From positions 496,001 to 560,000 of the forward strand of contig NZ_JBFAMC010000001.1 of the NCBI RefSeq assembly GCF_040656415.1: a stretch of DNA of 64,000 nucleotides. Reading direction: 5' to 3'. Below, piece after piece: positions 1-8,176 of this stretch. Each line of letters starts with the position of its first letter. Within the stretch, counting starts at the first letter, position 1. Made by a program: the position numbers and the translations under genes. Under the pieces are notes generated by a model that saw nothing but the letters and a program-made list of their open reading frames with translations, did not search any database and was not told where the DNA came from. This DNA is from Rhodococcus_F sp040656415 (GTDB lineage Bacteria; Actinomycetota; Actinomycetes; Mycobacteriales; Mycobacteriaceae).

Positions 1-175
1 CCATCGACCCGAGCAGGAGTGAGCCCTCATAGATCTCCACCTCGGTGCCGCTGACGCGCGGCGAGCCGTCAGTGCGCAGTGTCGCCAGGACGTGGTGCTT
101 GTGGGCCTCGAGGCGCGCTGCGACGGCGCGAGCCAGGTCCGGGGCTTCGGTTGCGAACGTGGTCCAGTTGGTCAT
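1..175 (-). CDS. Pyridoxamine 5'-phosphate oxidase-family protein (C-terminus cut by window edge)
   Basis: The minus strand reads from an ATG at 173-175 to the window edge, giving 58 codons. The product begins MTNWTTFATEAPDLA and continues through LEAHKHHVLATLRTDGSPR, then a VSGTEVEI strand. This is the first part of the split-barrel flavin/F420-binding fold: a helix, then the 'LATLRTDGSPRVS' strand pair typical of the pyridoxamine-phosphate-oxidase superfamily. Substrate and cofactor (FMN or F420) cannot be told from this fragment. It is transcribed divergently from the WYL regulator at 239, with a 17-bp palindrome between them, which suggests local control by that regulator. The fold call is fairly safe; the function is open. 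Confidence 0.75.
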   Translation of the reverse strand, partial: MTNWTTFATEAPDLARAVAARLEAHKHHVLATLRTDGSPRVSGTEVEIYEGSLLLGSM

Positions 176-199
176 GCCGATCAGTGTGTACCGGTATCC

Positions 200-216
200 C
201 TGACAGGTTGTGTCAG
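200..216. promoter_or_regulatory. Inverted repeat, probable operator of the WYL regulator
   Basis: CTGACA-ggttg-TGTCAG is a perfect 6-bp inverted repeat centred between the divergent genes starting at 175 (minus) and 239 (plus). A TAGACT box at 227-232 lies six bases before the ATG at 239, so the repeat sits about where the -35 element would be. Regulators of this family usually bind such repeats next to their own gene. Binding by the adjacent protein is inferred. Confidence 0.55.
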
Positions 217-238
217 CAATTTTGTCTAGACTCATCAC

Positions 239-1195
239 ATGCGGTCGAGCCGACTCGTCGAGCTCATGCTGCGGCTCGAAGGCAGCCGGGGTGTCACCGC
301 GCAGCGCCTCGCGGAGGAACTCGGCGTGTCGGTACGAACCGTGTATCGCGATGTCGCGGCACTGTCGGCGGCAGGTGTTCCGGTGTGGACCGAGAGCGGT
401 CCTGGCGGCGGTGTGCGCCTGCTCGACGGCTGGCAATCGAAACTCGGCGCGATGACCGGCGCCGAGACGTCGGCGCTGATGCTGCTCGGGGTGCCGTCCA
501 TTGCCGAGGACCTCGGGCTCCGCCACGTCGCCACCGCTGCACAATCGAAGTTGTTGAGGGCCTTGCCTCTTCCACTTCGGGCGGACGCACTCGCGTGGCG
601 TGACCGCCTGTACGTGGATGCACCCGGGTGGTTCAACCGGCCTCGCGATGTCGGCCACTTACCCGATGTTGCCGTAGCCGTCCTCGAAGGGCGGCGGTTG
701 CGCGTGTCCTACCGCACGGGAAGACGGGCGGCGACGCGAACTCTCGATCCTCTGGGCCTGGTCGCGAAGGCCGGCGTGTGGTACCTCGTCGCCCGGCACC
801 GTAGCCGCGCGTTGTCGTACCGTGTGTCGAGGATTGCGGAGGCGATCGTCCTGGACGAACCGGCGACGCGGCCCGACGCCTTCGATCTGCCGACGTGGTG
901 GGCGGACTCGGTTGCCGAGTTCGACCGGGCTCTGCTGCGATTCGACTGCCGCGTGCGCCTGTCCGCCGCGGCGTGGCGGCGGCTCCCACATGTCATCGGC
1001 GTCGAGGCGGCCCGTGTCGAACCCGGACCTCCCGACGACGACGGATGGCTGACACTCGACCTGCGGCTCGAGGCTGAGGATGTCGCGCTCGATCAGCTCA
1101 CCTCGCTCGGATCCGAGGTGGAGGTACTCGAGCCGCAGTCGTTGCGGGACGCACTGCGCGCCGTCGGCGCTGCGATGATGCACCGCAACCGCTGA
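239..1195 (+). CDS. HTH/WYL-domain transcriptional regulator (YafY/DeoR-like)
   Basis: A 318-aa protein. Residues 1-60 form an N-terminal winged HTH (RLVELMLRLEGSRGVTAQRL followed by an 'SVRTVYRDVAALSAAGVPV' recognition region), the HTH_11 type. From about 140 to 225 there is a WYL-type Sm-like ligand domain, with LRVSYRTG and the diagnostic 'GVWYLVARHR', followed by a C-terminal WCX extension. Such proteins are one-component repressors or activators responding to small ligands or nucleic acid. The ATG at 239 follows TAGACT by six bases and has no Shine-Dalgarno sequence, so a leaderless message is likely. The palindrome at 200-216 is the obvious target. The likely regulated neighbour is the divergent pyridoxamine-oxidase-fold gene. 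Confidence 0.88.
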   Translation: MRSSRLVELMLRLEGSRGVTAQRLAEELGVSVRTVYRDVAALSAAGVPVWTESGPGGGVRLLDGWQSKLGAMTGAETSALMLLGVPSIAEDLGLRHVATAAQSKLLRALPLPLRADALAWRDRLYVDAPGWFNRPRDVGHLPDVAVAVLEGRRLRVSYRTGRRAATRTLDPLGLVAKAGVWYLVARHRSRALSYRVSRIAEAIVLDEPATRPDAFDLPTWWADSVAEFDRALLRFDCRVRLSAAAWRRLPHVIGVEAARVEPGPPDDDGWLTLDLRLEAEDVALDQLTSLGSEVEVLEPQSLRDALRAVGAAMMHRNR

Positions 1196-1229
1196 CGCGC
1201 AGGTGCTGCCGCCGTGGGGCAGGTGGAGA

Positions 1230-2012
1230 TCAGGATGCGAGGATTCGGCGGAGTTGACGCGCCTGTCCTGCGAGGCGGCCCGTCGAGGTGCGAAGTTCGG
1301 ATTCGTCAACGCAGAGGTCATCGGTGGCCCAGACCGTGCGGTGGCGAAGATGGTGCCATTGCTCGTCCACCGCTTTGTGCAGTTCGTTGGCGAGAGGTTG
1401 AGATGTGCTCACGGGTGGGAAGTACGCACTGAACTCGACGGTAGGGATGGCGACAACCGTGTCGAGTGTGGCGAACAACCCTGGCGGTAGGGCGTCGAGC
1501 AACACGGCCGACCGTTCCTGCGCGCTGAACTCGATCGACGACAGCAGGCGAATCCACACCTCGAATTCCGGGTCGGAGCCGCCCGCGAAAGGCCGCGCTG
1601 CATTGATCGGGCGGATGTCGAGGTATCGGGAGAATGGCACGAAGTCGACCGGAATCTCCAGCGGGGGAAGCTGTTCCGGATCCACGCTTCCGACGTCCGA
1701 GGAGCCGGCGGGCCAGGAGCGTGCGTCGCCGCCGGTGTCGCGGGTAAGGCGGACCAGCGCGCCGGCGGAGTCGGCGATCGACGCCCGGACACTGGGCGTT
1801 CTCCCACCGTGCTCGACGTCGACCCGAACGTTCACTGGGCCCGGATCGACAGGCCTGGTGAGGTGGGCTGCCAGGGCGACCGGTGTCGCGGTGGTCTCGG
1901 CCGAGGCGGCGTGCAGCATCGAGGCTACGACGAGCCCACCGTGCAGACCGCCGAAACCGAGCCAGCTGGAATCGAACTCGGAAGGGAAGGTGGTTGTGGT
2001 CGAGGGAATCAT
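1230..2012 (-). CDS. Thioesterase-family (TesB-like, double hotdog) protein
   Basis: A 260-aa protein starting at the ATG at 2010-2012, preceded by a strong GGAGGTG site; the frame stays open further upstream but that part is antisense to the efflux gene. The N-terminal 'FGGLHGGLVVASMLHAASAE' resembles the hotdog helix of acyl-CoA thioesterases, followed by LAAHLTRPVDPGPVNV and VEHGGRTPSV, the pattern of TesB/PaaI-like proteins that bind acyl-CoA. The C-terminal half is a second, less clear hotdog with an aromatic 'EFSAYFPP' strand and ends in WATDDLCVDESELRTSTGRL. The ATGA overlap with the efflux gene (2009-2012) implies translational coupling. The substrate is unknown; together with the pump it may deal with a CoA-linked or hydrophobic toxic compound (inference). 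Confidence 0.7.
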   Translation of the reverse strand: MIPSTTTTFPSEFDSSWLGFGGLHGGLVVASMLHAASAETTATPVALAAHLTRPVDPGPVNVRVDVEHGGRTPSVRASIADSAGALVRLTRDTGGDARSWPAGSSDVGSVDPEQLPPLEIPVDFVPFSRYLDIRPINAARPFAGGSDPEFEVWIRLLSSIEFSAQERSAVLLDALPPGLFATLDTVVAIPTVEFSAYFPPVSTSQPLANELHKAVDEQWHHLRHRTVWATDDLCVDESELRTSTGRLAGQARQLRRILAS

Positions 2013-3415
2013 CGGGTCACCTCCATGGTGTGTGGATTGCGGGAACTCATTCCGAGAGAGGTCACGGCCGCACCGACTGCTGCTGCGACGATCAGCCACC
2101 AGGCGAGGACGAAGGCGGAATGGGTGTCCTCGTAGCCCACGGCGGTGCCGACCACCGCGACGAGCACGCTGACACCGATCACGGTGCCGATCTGCCGATT
2201 CATGTTGACGACGGCACTGCCGGTGGCCGATCGAGCCTGCGGAATGTCCGCGGTGGCAGTCGAGAGGATGGTTGGGAGCGCGAAGCCTACGCCGACACCC
2301 GCTATCAACAAGCCGGGGAGGAACTCGGTGACGTAGTCCGGTTGCTCTCCCACCGCGGACAGGATGAGCAGCGTGCCCACCGCCCACAAGAGGCTTCCTG
2401 TAGCGGCGATGCCGCTGGCGGAGAAGCGCCGGGCCAGGAGCTGTCCGACGATGGCGAAGAGTGGAACGAGCATCGGCCCGGGAGCGATCGCGAGTCCGGT
2501 CCTGAGTGCCGAGTATCCCCAAACCTCCTGAAGCCACAAGATATTGGCCAGTAGTCCGGCGGCGAACGCCGCACTGAATACCACCGCGGTGATGTTCGAC
2601 CACGCGAACGTGGGCACCTTCAGCAGAGCAGGTTCGATGAGTGGTGACCGGTGACGGCTGTTCCTCCACCAGAACAGAACCAGGGACGCGACGGCGAGTC
2701 CGAATGCGAGGGTGACCCGGACATCGCCCCAACCCCATTCCGGCCCTTGGACCAACCCGAGTGACAACGCGCCGATACCAGCGATGAGCACCGCCGCGCC
2801 GACGAGGTCGAGGTCGGTGTCGGGTCCGGCGGGTCGGCTGCCGGGCACAGCGCGGGTCGTGACGATCAGCAACGCGATTCCGATCGGAATGTTGATGAGG
2901 AACGCCCATTGCCAGGAGGCCTCTACGAGGATTCCACCGACGACGGGGCCGAGTGCTGCCGCTGCCGCTCCCGTTGCCGCCCAGACGCGGACGGCGAGGG
3001 CGCGGCGGTTTTGGGGGAGAACCTCGATCAACAGTCCGAGGCTCGCCGGAGTCAAGGCAGCGGCACCGACCGCCTGTAGTACGCGGAAGGCGACGAGGAA
3101 CCACAGTGACGGACTCAGAGCACAGGCGGCGCTCGCGACTGTGAACAGGGCCAGTCCCAGCGCGAACCCGCGTCGGCGTCCGATGCGGTCGGCCCACCGG
3201 CCGAGTGGAACCAGCAGTGCTGCATAGACGATCGCGTAGCCGTTGAGGATCCAGCTGAGGTCGCCGAGCGAGTTGCCGGGGTAGCTCTCGGCTATGTCGC
3301 CGAGCGCGACGTTCACGATGAAGAGATCGAGGCTCGCGACGAACGGTGCGCCGCACAGGACAGTGAGGAGAGGGGCGAGTCGAACCGGGTGACCCACCTG
3401 ACTATGTATGGCCAT
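2009..3415 (-). CDS. MFS efflux transporter, DHA2 (14-TMS, EmrB/QacA-like) family
   Basis: A 468-aa hydrophobic protein. TM1 carries 'ASLDLFIVNVALGDI', the DHA2 motif D1, and motif A appears as GRWADRIGRRRGF after TM2. 'RVLQAVGAAALTPASLGLL' is motif C/B of drug:H+ antiporters. About 14 membrane segments fit the length. It probably exports a drug-like or lipophilic compound using the proton gradient. The chosen ATG (3413-3415) lies inside a 24-bp palindrome that is the likely HxlR operator; a later GTG (codon 8) is a possible alternative start. It overlaps the thioesterase gene by ATGA and is divergent from the HxlR gene at 3470, a common arrangement for inducible efflux. Confidence 0.85.
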   Translation of the reverse strand: MAIHSQVGHPVRLAPLLTVLCGAPFVASLDLFIVNVALGDIAESYPGNSLGDLSWILNGYAIVYAALLVPLGRWADRIGRRRGFALGLALFTVASAACALSPSLWFLVAFRVLQAVGAAALTPASLGLLIEVLPQNRRALAVRVWAATGAAAAALGPVVGGILVEASWQWAFLINIPIGIALLIVTTRAVPGSRPAGPDTDLDLVGAAVLIAGIGALSLGLVQGPEWGWGDVRVTLAFGLAVASLVLFWWRNSRHRSPLIEPALLKVPTFAWSNITAVVFSAAFAAGLLANILWLQEVWGYSALRTGLAIAPGPMLVPLFAIVGQLLARRFSASGIAATGSLLWAVGTLLILSAVGEQPDYVTEFLPGLLIAGVGVGFALPTILSTATADIPQARSATGSAVVNMNRQIGTVIGVSVLVAVVGTAVGYEDTHSAFVLAWWLIVAAAVGAAVTSLGMSSRNPHTMEVTR

Positions 3416-3421
3416 AGTCAG
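3398..3421. promoter_or_regulatory. Palindromic operator between efflux and HxlR genes
   Basis: CTGACTATG (3398-3406) and CATAGTCAG (3413-3421) are perfect 9-bp arms around TATGGC. The start codon of the efflux gene lies in the right arm. A TAGCCT box at 3458-3463 stands six bases before the HxlR ATG. The position suggests that the HxlR protein represses the efflux gene by covering its start. The binding partner is inferred from position only. Confidence 0.6.
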
Positions 3422-3469
3422 GACCGTAAGAGCTGGCTATGCATTTTGCAAGTCAGGTAGCCTGGTGTC

Positions 3470-3985
3470 ATGAATGCGGCACGACTCGACGGCCTCCTCG
3501 CAGACCGGGATGCCTGGAGCCCCACTCACTGCTCGATCGCCAAGGCGATGGACGTCGTCGGAACGCGATCGGCGATGCTGATCCTGAGGGAGGCCTACTA
3601 CGGGACGACTCGATTCGACGACTTCGCGCGGCGGGTCGGTATCACCGAGGCCGTTGCCGCCTCCCGACTGCGTGAGTTGACCGCCGAAGGGCTGTTCGAG
3701 CGACAGCCGTACAAGGATCCGGGGCAGCGGACGCGGTACGAGTACGTGCTCACCGAGAAGGGTCGCGACCTATTGCCCGCGGTTCTCGCCCTCATGCAAT
3801 GGGGCGACAAATACCTGCAGGGTGCGCGAGGCGGGCCCATCGGGATGTCGGACGACACGTCGGGCGAACCCGTGCGCGTGGAGGTGCGTAGCCCGGAGCG
3901 GGAGGTCCCACTGTCGGACCTCCGGTTGACTGCCAACTTCAGCGAGGCGGACGTGCGACGCGTGCGGGGCGAGGCGTCGCGGTAA
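3470..3985 (+). CDS. HxlR-family (winged HTH) transcriptional regulator
   Basis: A 171-aa protein. It has the HxlR core: Cys21 in 'HCSIAKAMDVVGTRSAMLIL', then REAYYGTTRFDDFARRVGI, a recognition region TEAVAASRLRELTAEGLFER, and the wing with YEYVLTEKGRDL. HxlR proteins bind as dimers to palindromes and sense electrophiles or oxidants through the conserved N-terminal Cys, or small ligands. The extra 60-residue C-terminus is charged and has no recognisable fold. It is divergent from the DHA2 pump with a shared 24-bp palindrome, so it is probably the pump's repressor. The start is leaderless-type (TAGCCT, six bases, ATG). Confidence 0.9.
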   Translation: MNAARLDGLLADRDAWSPTHCSIAKAMDVVGTRSAMLILREAYYGTTRFDDFARRVGITEAVAASRLRELTAEGLFERQPYKDPGQRTRYEYVLTEKGRDLLPAVLALMQWGDKYLQGARGGPIGMSDDTSGEPVRVEVRSPEREVPLSDLRLTANFSEADVRRVRGEASR

Positions 3986-4179
3986 CCCGACCTCGGCTGG
4001 AAGAGTCACCCATTCTGGCGTCGTGACGCCGACAATGCACAGCATCAAGAGCGTCGTCGCTGTCAACGCGACTGGCGTTGTGTCGAAATTCGTTGCGGTG
4101 GGATCGAATCGAGGTACGGTCCATTGCCGACCACCGTCAACTGGTGCTGGTCGACGGGGTCTTCGAGAAGGGGGTTCGG

Positions 4180-4776
4180 ATGGAAACCGATCCATGGCGA
4201 GAAACGCCGACATTGAGCGGCGAGTTCGTATTGTTGCGTCCGACGCAGATGTCAGACGCGGCCGGGCTTGCCAGAGCACACGACGGCGATACCTTGCGTT
4301 ACTTCCCATTCGGGATCGAATCGCTCCCGCCGAGTCGAGAAACCCTTCGTCATGCACTGGATTCGGGGCGTCAGACAATGACGCAAGTGGATGCCCGAAC
4401 GGGCCAGATCATCGGTATGACCGCCCTGTACAACATGAGCGAGCTGCATCGCCGAGTGACGATCGGCTACACCTGGGTTTCACCCAGCGTGCGCGGATCG
4501 GCGATAAACCCGGAGTCCAAGCTACTGCTGCTCGACCACGTCTTCGGAACTCTCGACGCCGCCCGCGCCGAGTTCAATGTCGACGATCTGAATGTCCGCT
4601 CGCGTCGGGCAGTGACGGCGCTCGGGGCGAGCGAGGACGGAGCCTTGCGGCGACATGCGCGTCGACGAGACGGGACCTGGCGAACGACGATCGTCTTCTC
4701 CGTGATCAGTGAAGAGTGGCCCTCGGTTCGCGCCGGACTCGTCGAGCGGATACACAGCAGGTCCACGCGGCAGTAA
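4180..4776 (+). CDS. GNAT-family N-acetyltransferase (RimJ/RimL-like)
   Basis: A 198-aa protein from the ATG at 4180, preceded by GAGAAGGGGG. 'TLSGEFVLLRPTQMSDAAGL' is the first strand and helix of the RimJ/RimL acetyltransferase type; TGQIIGMTALYNM and 'VTIGYTWVSPSVRGSAINPE' match the motif A region, but the usual Q/RxxGxG/A acetyl-CoA loop is only loosely kept (VRGSAINPE). A C-terminal 'FNVDDLNVRSRRAVTALGAS' corresponds to motif B (N-x-x-S-R-x-x). It probably acetylates an amino group of a protein or small molecule; the target is unknown. An upstream in-frame ATG at 4078 would add 34 residues without homology and is less likely. Confidence 0.8.
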   Translation: METDPWRETPTLSGEFVLLRPTQMSDAAGLARAHDGDTLRYFPFGIESLPPSRETLRHALDSGRQTMTQVDARTGQIIGMTALYNMSELHRRVTIGYTWVSPSVRGSAINPESKLLLLDHVFGTLDAARAEFNVDDLNVRSRRAVTALGASEDGALRRHARRRDGTWRTTIVFSVISEEWPSVRAGLVERIHSRSTRQ

Positions 4777-4798
4777 TCCTGGTGGCACCCGCGGCAGG

Positions 4799-5572
4799 TC
4801 AGAGCCAGAAGCGCATCAGCAGGTTGCCGACCTGGGCGTAGATCTCGGGAACCCCGGACAGTTCGAAGAGGCTGTAGATGGCGTCGAAGAACACCACGTT
4901 GATCGACGGCACGAAGAGCATCGCCACCAGTAGCAGCAGTCCGTAGGGCTTGAACGGACCGAGCGCCCGCCTGGTCTGCGGCGACAGGAACGGTTCGAGC
5001 GCACCGTACCCATCGAGGCCCGGAACTGGGATCAGGTTGAGTACCGTCGCCATCACTTGTAAGAAGGCCAGAAAGCTCAAGCCCGCCCAGAACACTCGAT
5101 GGTCACTTCCAAGTCCGAACAGCCGGATCACGACGAGGAGGGTCACCGCCGATATGGCGTTGACCATTGGCCCGGCCAGGGACACCCTGGCCTGCACCTT
5201 CGGCGAGAACAGTCCGGATCGGACGTAGACGGCGCCACCGGGTAGTCCGATGCCACCGAGGGCGATGAACAGGATGGGCAGGCCGATCGACAGCATCGGG
5301 TGGCTGTACTTCAGTGGGTTGAGCGTGAGGTACCCACGCACCTCGACATCGGTGTCGCCGTTCCGCCACGCGGTGAAGGCGTGCGCGAATTCGTGCAGGC
5401 ACAGGGTCACCACCCAGCCCCCGACTACCAGCAGGAACACACCGGTGTGGCCGAGCACTGAGTCGAGTGGGGCGCGCCAGGCGATCACCCCACCGATGAC
5501 GGCGACAGCGACGACCACGAGGAACACCGGGCTCGGGCGCACGGCTGTGGATCGCGCTCCGGGAGAACTCAT
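4799..5572 (-). CDS. Site-2 protease-family membrane metalloprotease (M50; Rv0359-like)
   Basis: A 257-aa integral membrane protein. After a first TM (SPVFLVVVAVAVIGGVIAW), the second TM contains the zinc motif HEFAH (His60, Glu61, His64), and 'LNLIPVPGLDGYG' is the C-terminal NPxxxLDG metal-binding motif of M50 peptidases. It has five or six TM segments and no PDZ domain, as in the compact group. It would cleave membrane proteins within the bilayer; substrates are unknown. Its place beside an Rv0358-like gene and purA matches mycobacteria, where Rv0359 is the equivalent. The start is the ATG at 5570-5572; the open frame runs on upstream but without protease features. Confidence 0.88.
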   Translation of the reverse strand: MSSPGARSTAVRPSPVFLVVVAVAVIGGVIAWRAPLDSVLGHTGVFLLVVGGWVVTLCLHEFAHAFTAWRNGDTDVEVRGYLTLNPLKYSHPMLSIGLPILFIALGGIGLPGGAVYVRSGLFSPKVQARVSLAGPMVNAISAVTLLVVIRLFGLGSDHRVFWAGLSFLAFLQVMATVLNLIPVPGLDGYGALEPFLSPQTRRALGPFKPYGLLLLVAMLFVPSINVVFFDAIYSLFELSGVPEIYAQVGNLLMRFWL

Positions 5573-5781
5573 CGCCCACCGCCGGAGAGGCCCTCGACAT
5601 CGGCGAACAGACGCTGTCGGCGGGTGTTCGGGTCTGTGTGGTCCGAAACAAACCTGCCGCCCCGGGAAGGCGATATCGGGGGCAGGAGCCCAATCTGTCG
5701 TTCGACCACCGGCTGCTCCCCTCTGGGTCGGTTCTCGGTGTGATCCGTGTCGGAAATTGTCCGGATTCGCCGGCGTAAGCG

Positions 5782-6447
5782 CTACCGGACCAGCAACCAC
5801 TCCTCGTGGTGCCGATAGAACGTCGAACGCGCGAGTTCACGTGGGTGGGGAATTTCGTCCCGGGTCACGACGGCAGCCGGAGATCCGAGTTGGACGGCAC
5901 GGCCCTCGACCCAGCGGCGCGGCCGCCACCGACTGCGAGGTGCGACCGAAGCCCGCAAACCTGGCATCTGTGGGGTCGGGATGATCTTCATCTTCGCTGT
6001 CGTCCCCGAGAACAACAGGGTGTCGTCGGCGTAGGCCTCACCGACCAGGGGACCCCCATCCGGGCCGGTCACGGTGGCACACCCGACCAAGGCTATTCCG
6101 GCGTCGTCGCGAATGAGGGGGACGCGTTGAGCGGTTCCCTTGAGTGCGGTGCGGGCCCCGCGGGCCCCGGAGGACAAGTGGTAGGCGTCGGTCGCGTCCG
6201 AGTGATGCTCGGCGACGTACGCAACTTCGATGTGCAGGCGTTCGGTGCGCATCAACCGGGTCAAGGTGGCAGCCAGCGCGGCGTCGCTTCCCACCACGAT
6301 CAGTCGTGGATCCGATACCACCTGCAGTTTGGAGAAGACCTCGTCGAAGTTGTCTTTGTCCGGGACGGTGGGTGCATTGGAGGTCGGGATCGAGCCCAAC
6401 GGTAGGGGAAGCGGCACATCACCGCATTTGAGCACTACGGGTGTCAC
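5782..6447 (-). CDS. Conserved hypothetical protein, Rv0358-like
   Basis: A 221-aa soluble protein starting with GTG at 6445-6447. There is no signal peptide or TM segment. The middle part (DPRLIVVGSDAALAATLTRL, then LHIEVAYVAE) looks like an alpha/beta Rossmann-like strand-helix unit, followed by a GCATVTGPDGGPLVGEAY segment; this resembles the nucleotide-binding half of diacylglycerol/lipid-kinase-like folds, but no catalytic motif is evident. Gene order (divergent from purA, next to the M50 protease) is the same as Rv0358 in M. tuberculosis. No function is known to me for this family. It is separated from the protease gene by about 210 bases, so co-transcription is possible but not shown. 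Confidence 0.7.
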   Translation of the reverse strand: MTPVVLKCGDVPLPLPLGSIPTSNAPTVPDKDNFDEVFSKLQVVSDPRLIVVGSDAALAATLTRLMRTERLHIEVAYVAEHHSDATDAYHLSSGARGARTALKGTAQRVPLIRDDAGIALVGCATVTGPDGGPLVGEAYADDTLLFSGTTAKMKIIPTPQMPGLRASVAPRSRWRPRRWVEGRAVQLGSPAAVVTRDEIPHPRELARSTFYRHHEEWLLVR

Positions 6448-6676
6448 GCCACTCCTCGCCCGGTTTCCCGCCGCGATTGCCGCAGCTTCCCTATTCTTTT
6501 GGTCATCCTAGCGTCGACTCTCACGCGTGCGGCGAGGGGTTTCAACTGCTGCCACGGTTAACTAATTGTGTGTGGGGGCGGGTCGGCCGGCCAGGTTGGT
6601 CGCGACAACCGCCGGGCGCGGTGGCCTCCGATTTCGCATCCGCCGTACCGTGAGGTCTGCCCTGTCCGCACTCGGC

Positions 6677-6737
6677 TAGACTGTTCCTTCGGCCCACTGC
6701 CTGGAAACTGCAGGACCACGCAGTCGGATAAGACTGC
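6677..6737 (+). promoter_or_regulatory. purA promoter -10 and leader inverted repeat
   Basis: TAGACT at 6677-6682 is a good -10 box for purA. In the leader, GCAGTC-ggataa-GACTGC (6720-6737) is a perfect 6-bp inverted repeat ending 24 bases before the start codon. It could be a protein site or a short RNA hairpin. The gene has a GGAGA ribosome site at about 6751-6755. Function of the repeat is unknown. Confidence 0.4.
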
Positions 6738-6761
6738 ACGTCGATCGTAGGAGACAACCTC

Positions 6762-8051
6762 ATGCCGGCAATCGTCCTCATCGGCGCCCAATGGGGCGAC
6801 GAGGGCAAGGGCAAAGCGACCGATCTACTGGGCGGACGCCTGCAGTGGGTGGTGCGGTACCAGGGTGGCAACAACGCCGGGCACACGGTGGTTCTCCCGA
6901 ACGGCGACATGTTCGCCTTGCACCTGATTCCGTCCGGAATCCTCACCCCGGGCGTGACCAACGTCATCGGAAACGGTGTGGTGGTCGATCCGGGAGTACT
7001 TCTGAATGAACTCGCCGGGCTCGAAGAGCGGGGTGTCGATACCGGTCGACTGCTGCTCTCGGCTGATGCGCACCTGATCATGCCCTACCACGTAGCCATC
7101 GACAAGGTCACCGAACGCTTCCTCGGGGCAAAGAAAATCGGCACGACAGGCCGCGGAATCGGGCCCTGCTACCAGGACAAGCTTGCTCGAGTCGGCGTTC
7201 GCGTCCAGGACGTGCTGGACGAGAAGATCCTCACCCAGAAGGTGGAGGCGGCTCTCGAGTTCAAGAACCAGGTACTCGTCAAGATTTACAACCGCAAGGC
7301 ACTGGACCCGCAGCAGGTGGTCGACGAGGTGCTAGAGCAGTCCGACGGCTTCAGGCACCGAATTGCCGACACCAGGCTGGAACTGAACCGGGCGCTCGAA
7401 CGCGGAGAGACCGTTCTGCTGGAAGGCTCGCAGGGCACGTTGCTCGATGTCGACCACGGCACCTACCCCTATGTCACTTCGTCCAACCCGACGTCCGGCG
7501 GGGCGGCGGTCGGTTCGGGCATCGGCCCCACCCAGATCACGACGGTGCTGGGAATCCTCAAGGCGTACACCACCCGTGTCGGATCGGGTCCCTTCCCCAC
7601 CGAATTGTTCGACGAGAGTGGCGAGTACCTCGCGAAGGCCGGCGGCGAGGTAGGCGTCACCACCGGACGTGCCCGACGCACGGGGTGGTTCGATGCCGTG
7701 ATCGCCCGCTACGCGACGCGTGTCAACGGCATCACCGACTATTTCCTTACCAAACTCGACGTGCTCAGCAGTCTCGAGACGATCCCGATCTGCGTCGGCT
7801 ACGACGTCGACGGTGTCCGGTATGACGAGATGCCTATGTCGCAGAGCGACATTCACCATGCCAAGCCCATCTATGAGGAGATGCCTGGCTGGTGGGAAGA
7901 CATATCGCACGCTCGCACCTTCGACGAATTGCCTCAGAACGCACAGAACTACGTGCTACGCCTCGAGGAACTGTCCGGTGCCTACATCTCCTGCATCGGT
8001 GTCGGCCCCGGCCGTGACGAGACCATCGTCCGCCGCGACGTGGTGCGGTAG
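6762..8051 (+). CDS. purA: Adenylosuccinate synthetase
   Basis: A 429-aa protein, the normal length. It joins IMP and aspartate with GTP hydrolysis to make adenylosuccinate, the first committed AMP step, in the cytosol. The GTP loop 'WGDEGKGK' (residues 11-18) carries the catalytic Asp13, and His41 lies in GGNNAGHT. 'TTGRGIGPCYQDK' is the IMP-binding signature, 'LLEGSQGTLLDVDHGTYPYV' the second family signature, and 'TGRARRTGWFD' the aspartate/IMP region. The start ATG has GGAGA seven bases upstream. It is monocistronic, with the two neighbours divergent. IMP comes from purH in this same window. Confidence 0.98.
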   Translation: MPAIVLIGAQWGDEGKGKATDLLGGRLQWVVRYQGGNNAGHTVVLPNGDMFALHLIPSGILTPGVTNVIGNGVVVDPGVLLNELAGLEERGVDTGRLLLSADAHLIMPYHVAIDKVTERFLGAKKIGTTGRGIGPCYQDKLARVGVRVQDVLDEKILTQKVEAALEFKNQVLVKIYNRKALDPQQVVDEVLEQSDGFRHRIADTRLELNRALERGETVLLEGSQGTLLDVDHGTYPYVTSSNPTSGGAAVGSGIGPTQITTVLGILKAYTTRVGSGPFPTELFDESGEYLAKAGGEVGVTTGRARRTGWFDAVIARYATRVNGITDYFLTKLDVLSSLETIPICVGYDVDGVRYDEMPMSQSDIHHAKPIYEEMPGWWEDISHARTFDELPQNAQNYVLRLEELSGAYISCIGVGPGRDETIVRRDVVR

Positions 8052-8121
8052 GCCGTTCTTGCGCCGACGGTGGCGGCAACTATTGCGGTCCAGTTGAGAA
8101 AATCTGGTCTGCACGATCCTC

Positions 8122-8158
8122 AATTGGCCTGAAATTGGCTTTGAAATGAGTGGCCAAC
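8122..8158. promoter_or_regulatory. Repeated TTGGC motifs in front of the MocR-type gene
   Basis: AATTGGC occurs at 8122-8128 and again at 8133-8139, an 11-bp (one helical turn) spacing, and the inverse form TGGCCAA lies at 8151-8157. MocR regulators typically bind paired direct repeats near their own promoters, so this is a candidate autoregulatory site. A GATACT -10-like box at 8164-8169 precedes the ATG at 8177 by seven bases. Confidence 0.45.
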
Positions 8159-8176
8159 CAGTCGATACTGGACTGC

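Noticed and set aside
2013..3356. Very long minus-strand frame continuing upstream of the thioesterase start
   Set aside because: It is antisense-frame noise over the DHA2 pump gene, Arg/Pro-rich without any domain; the thioesterase has its own GGAGGTG site at 2012.
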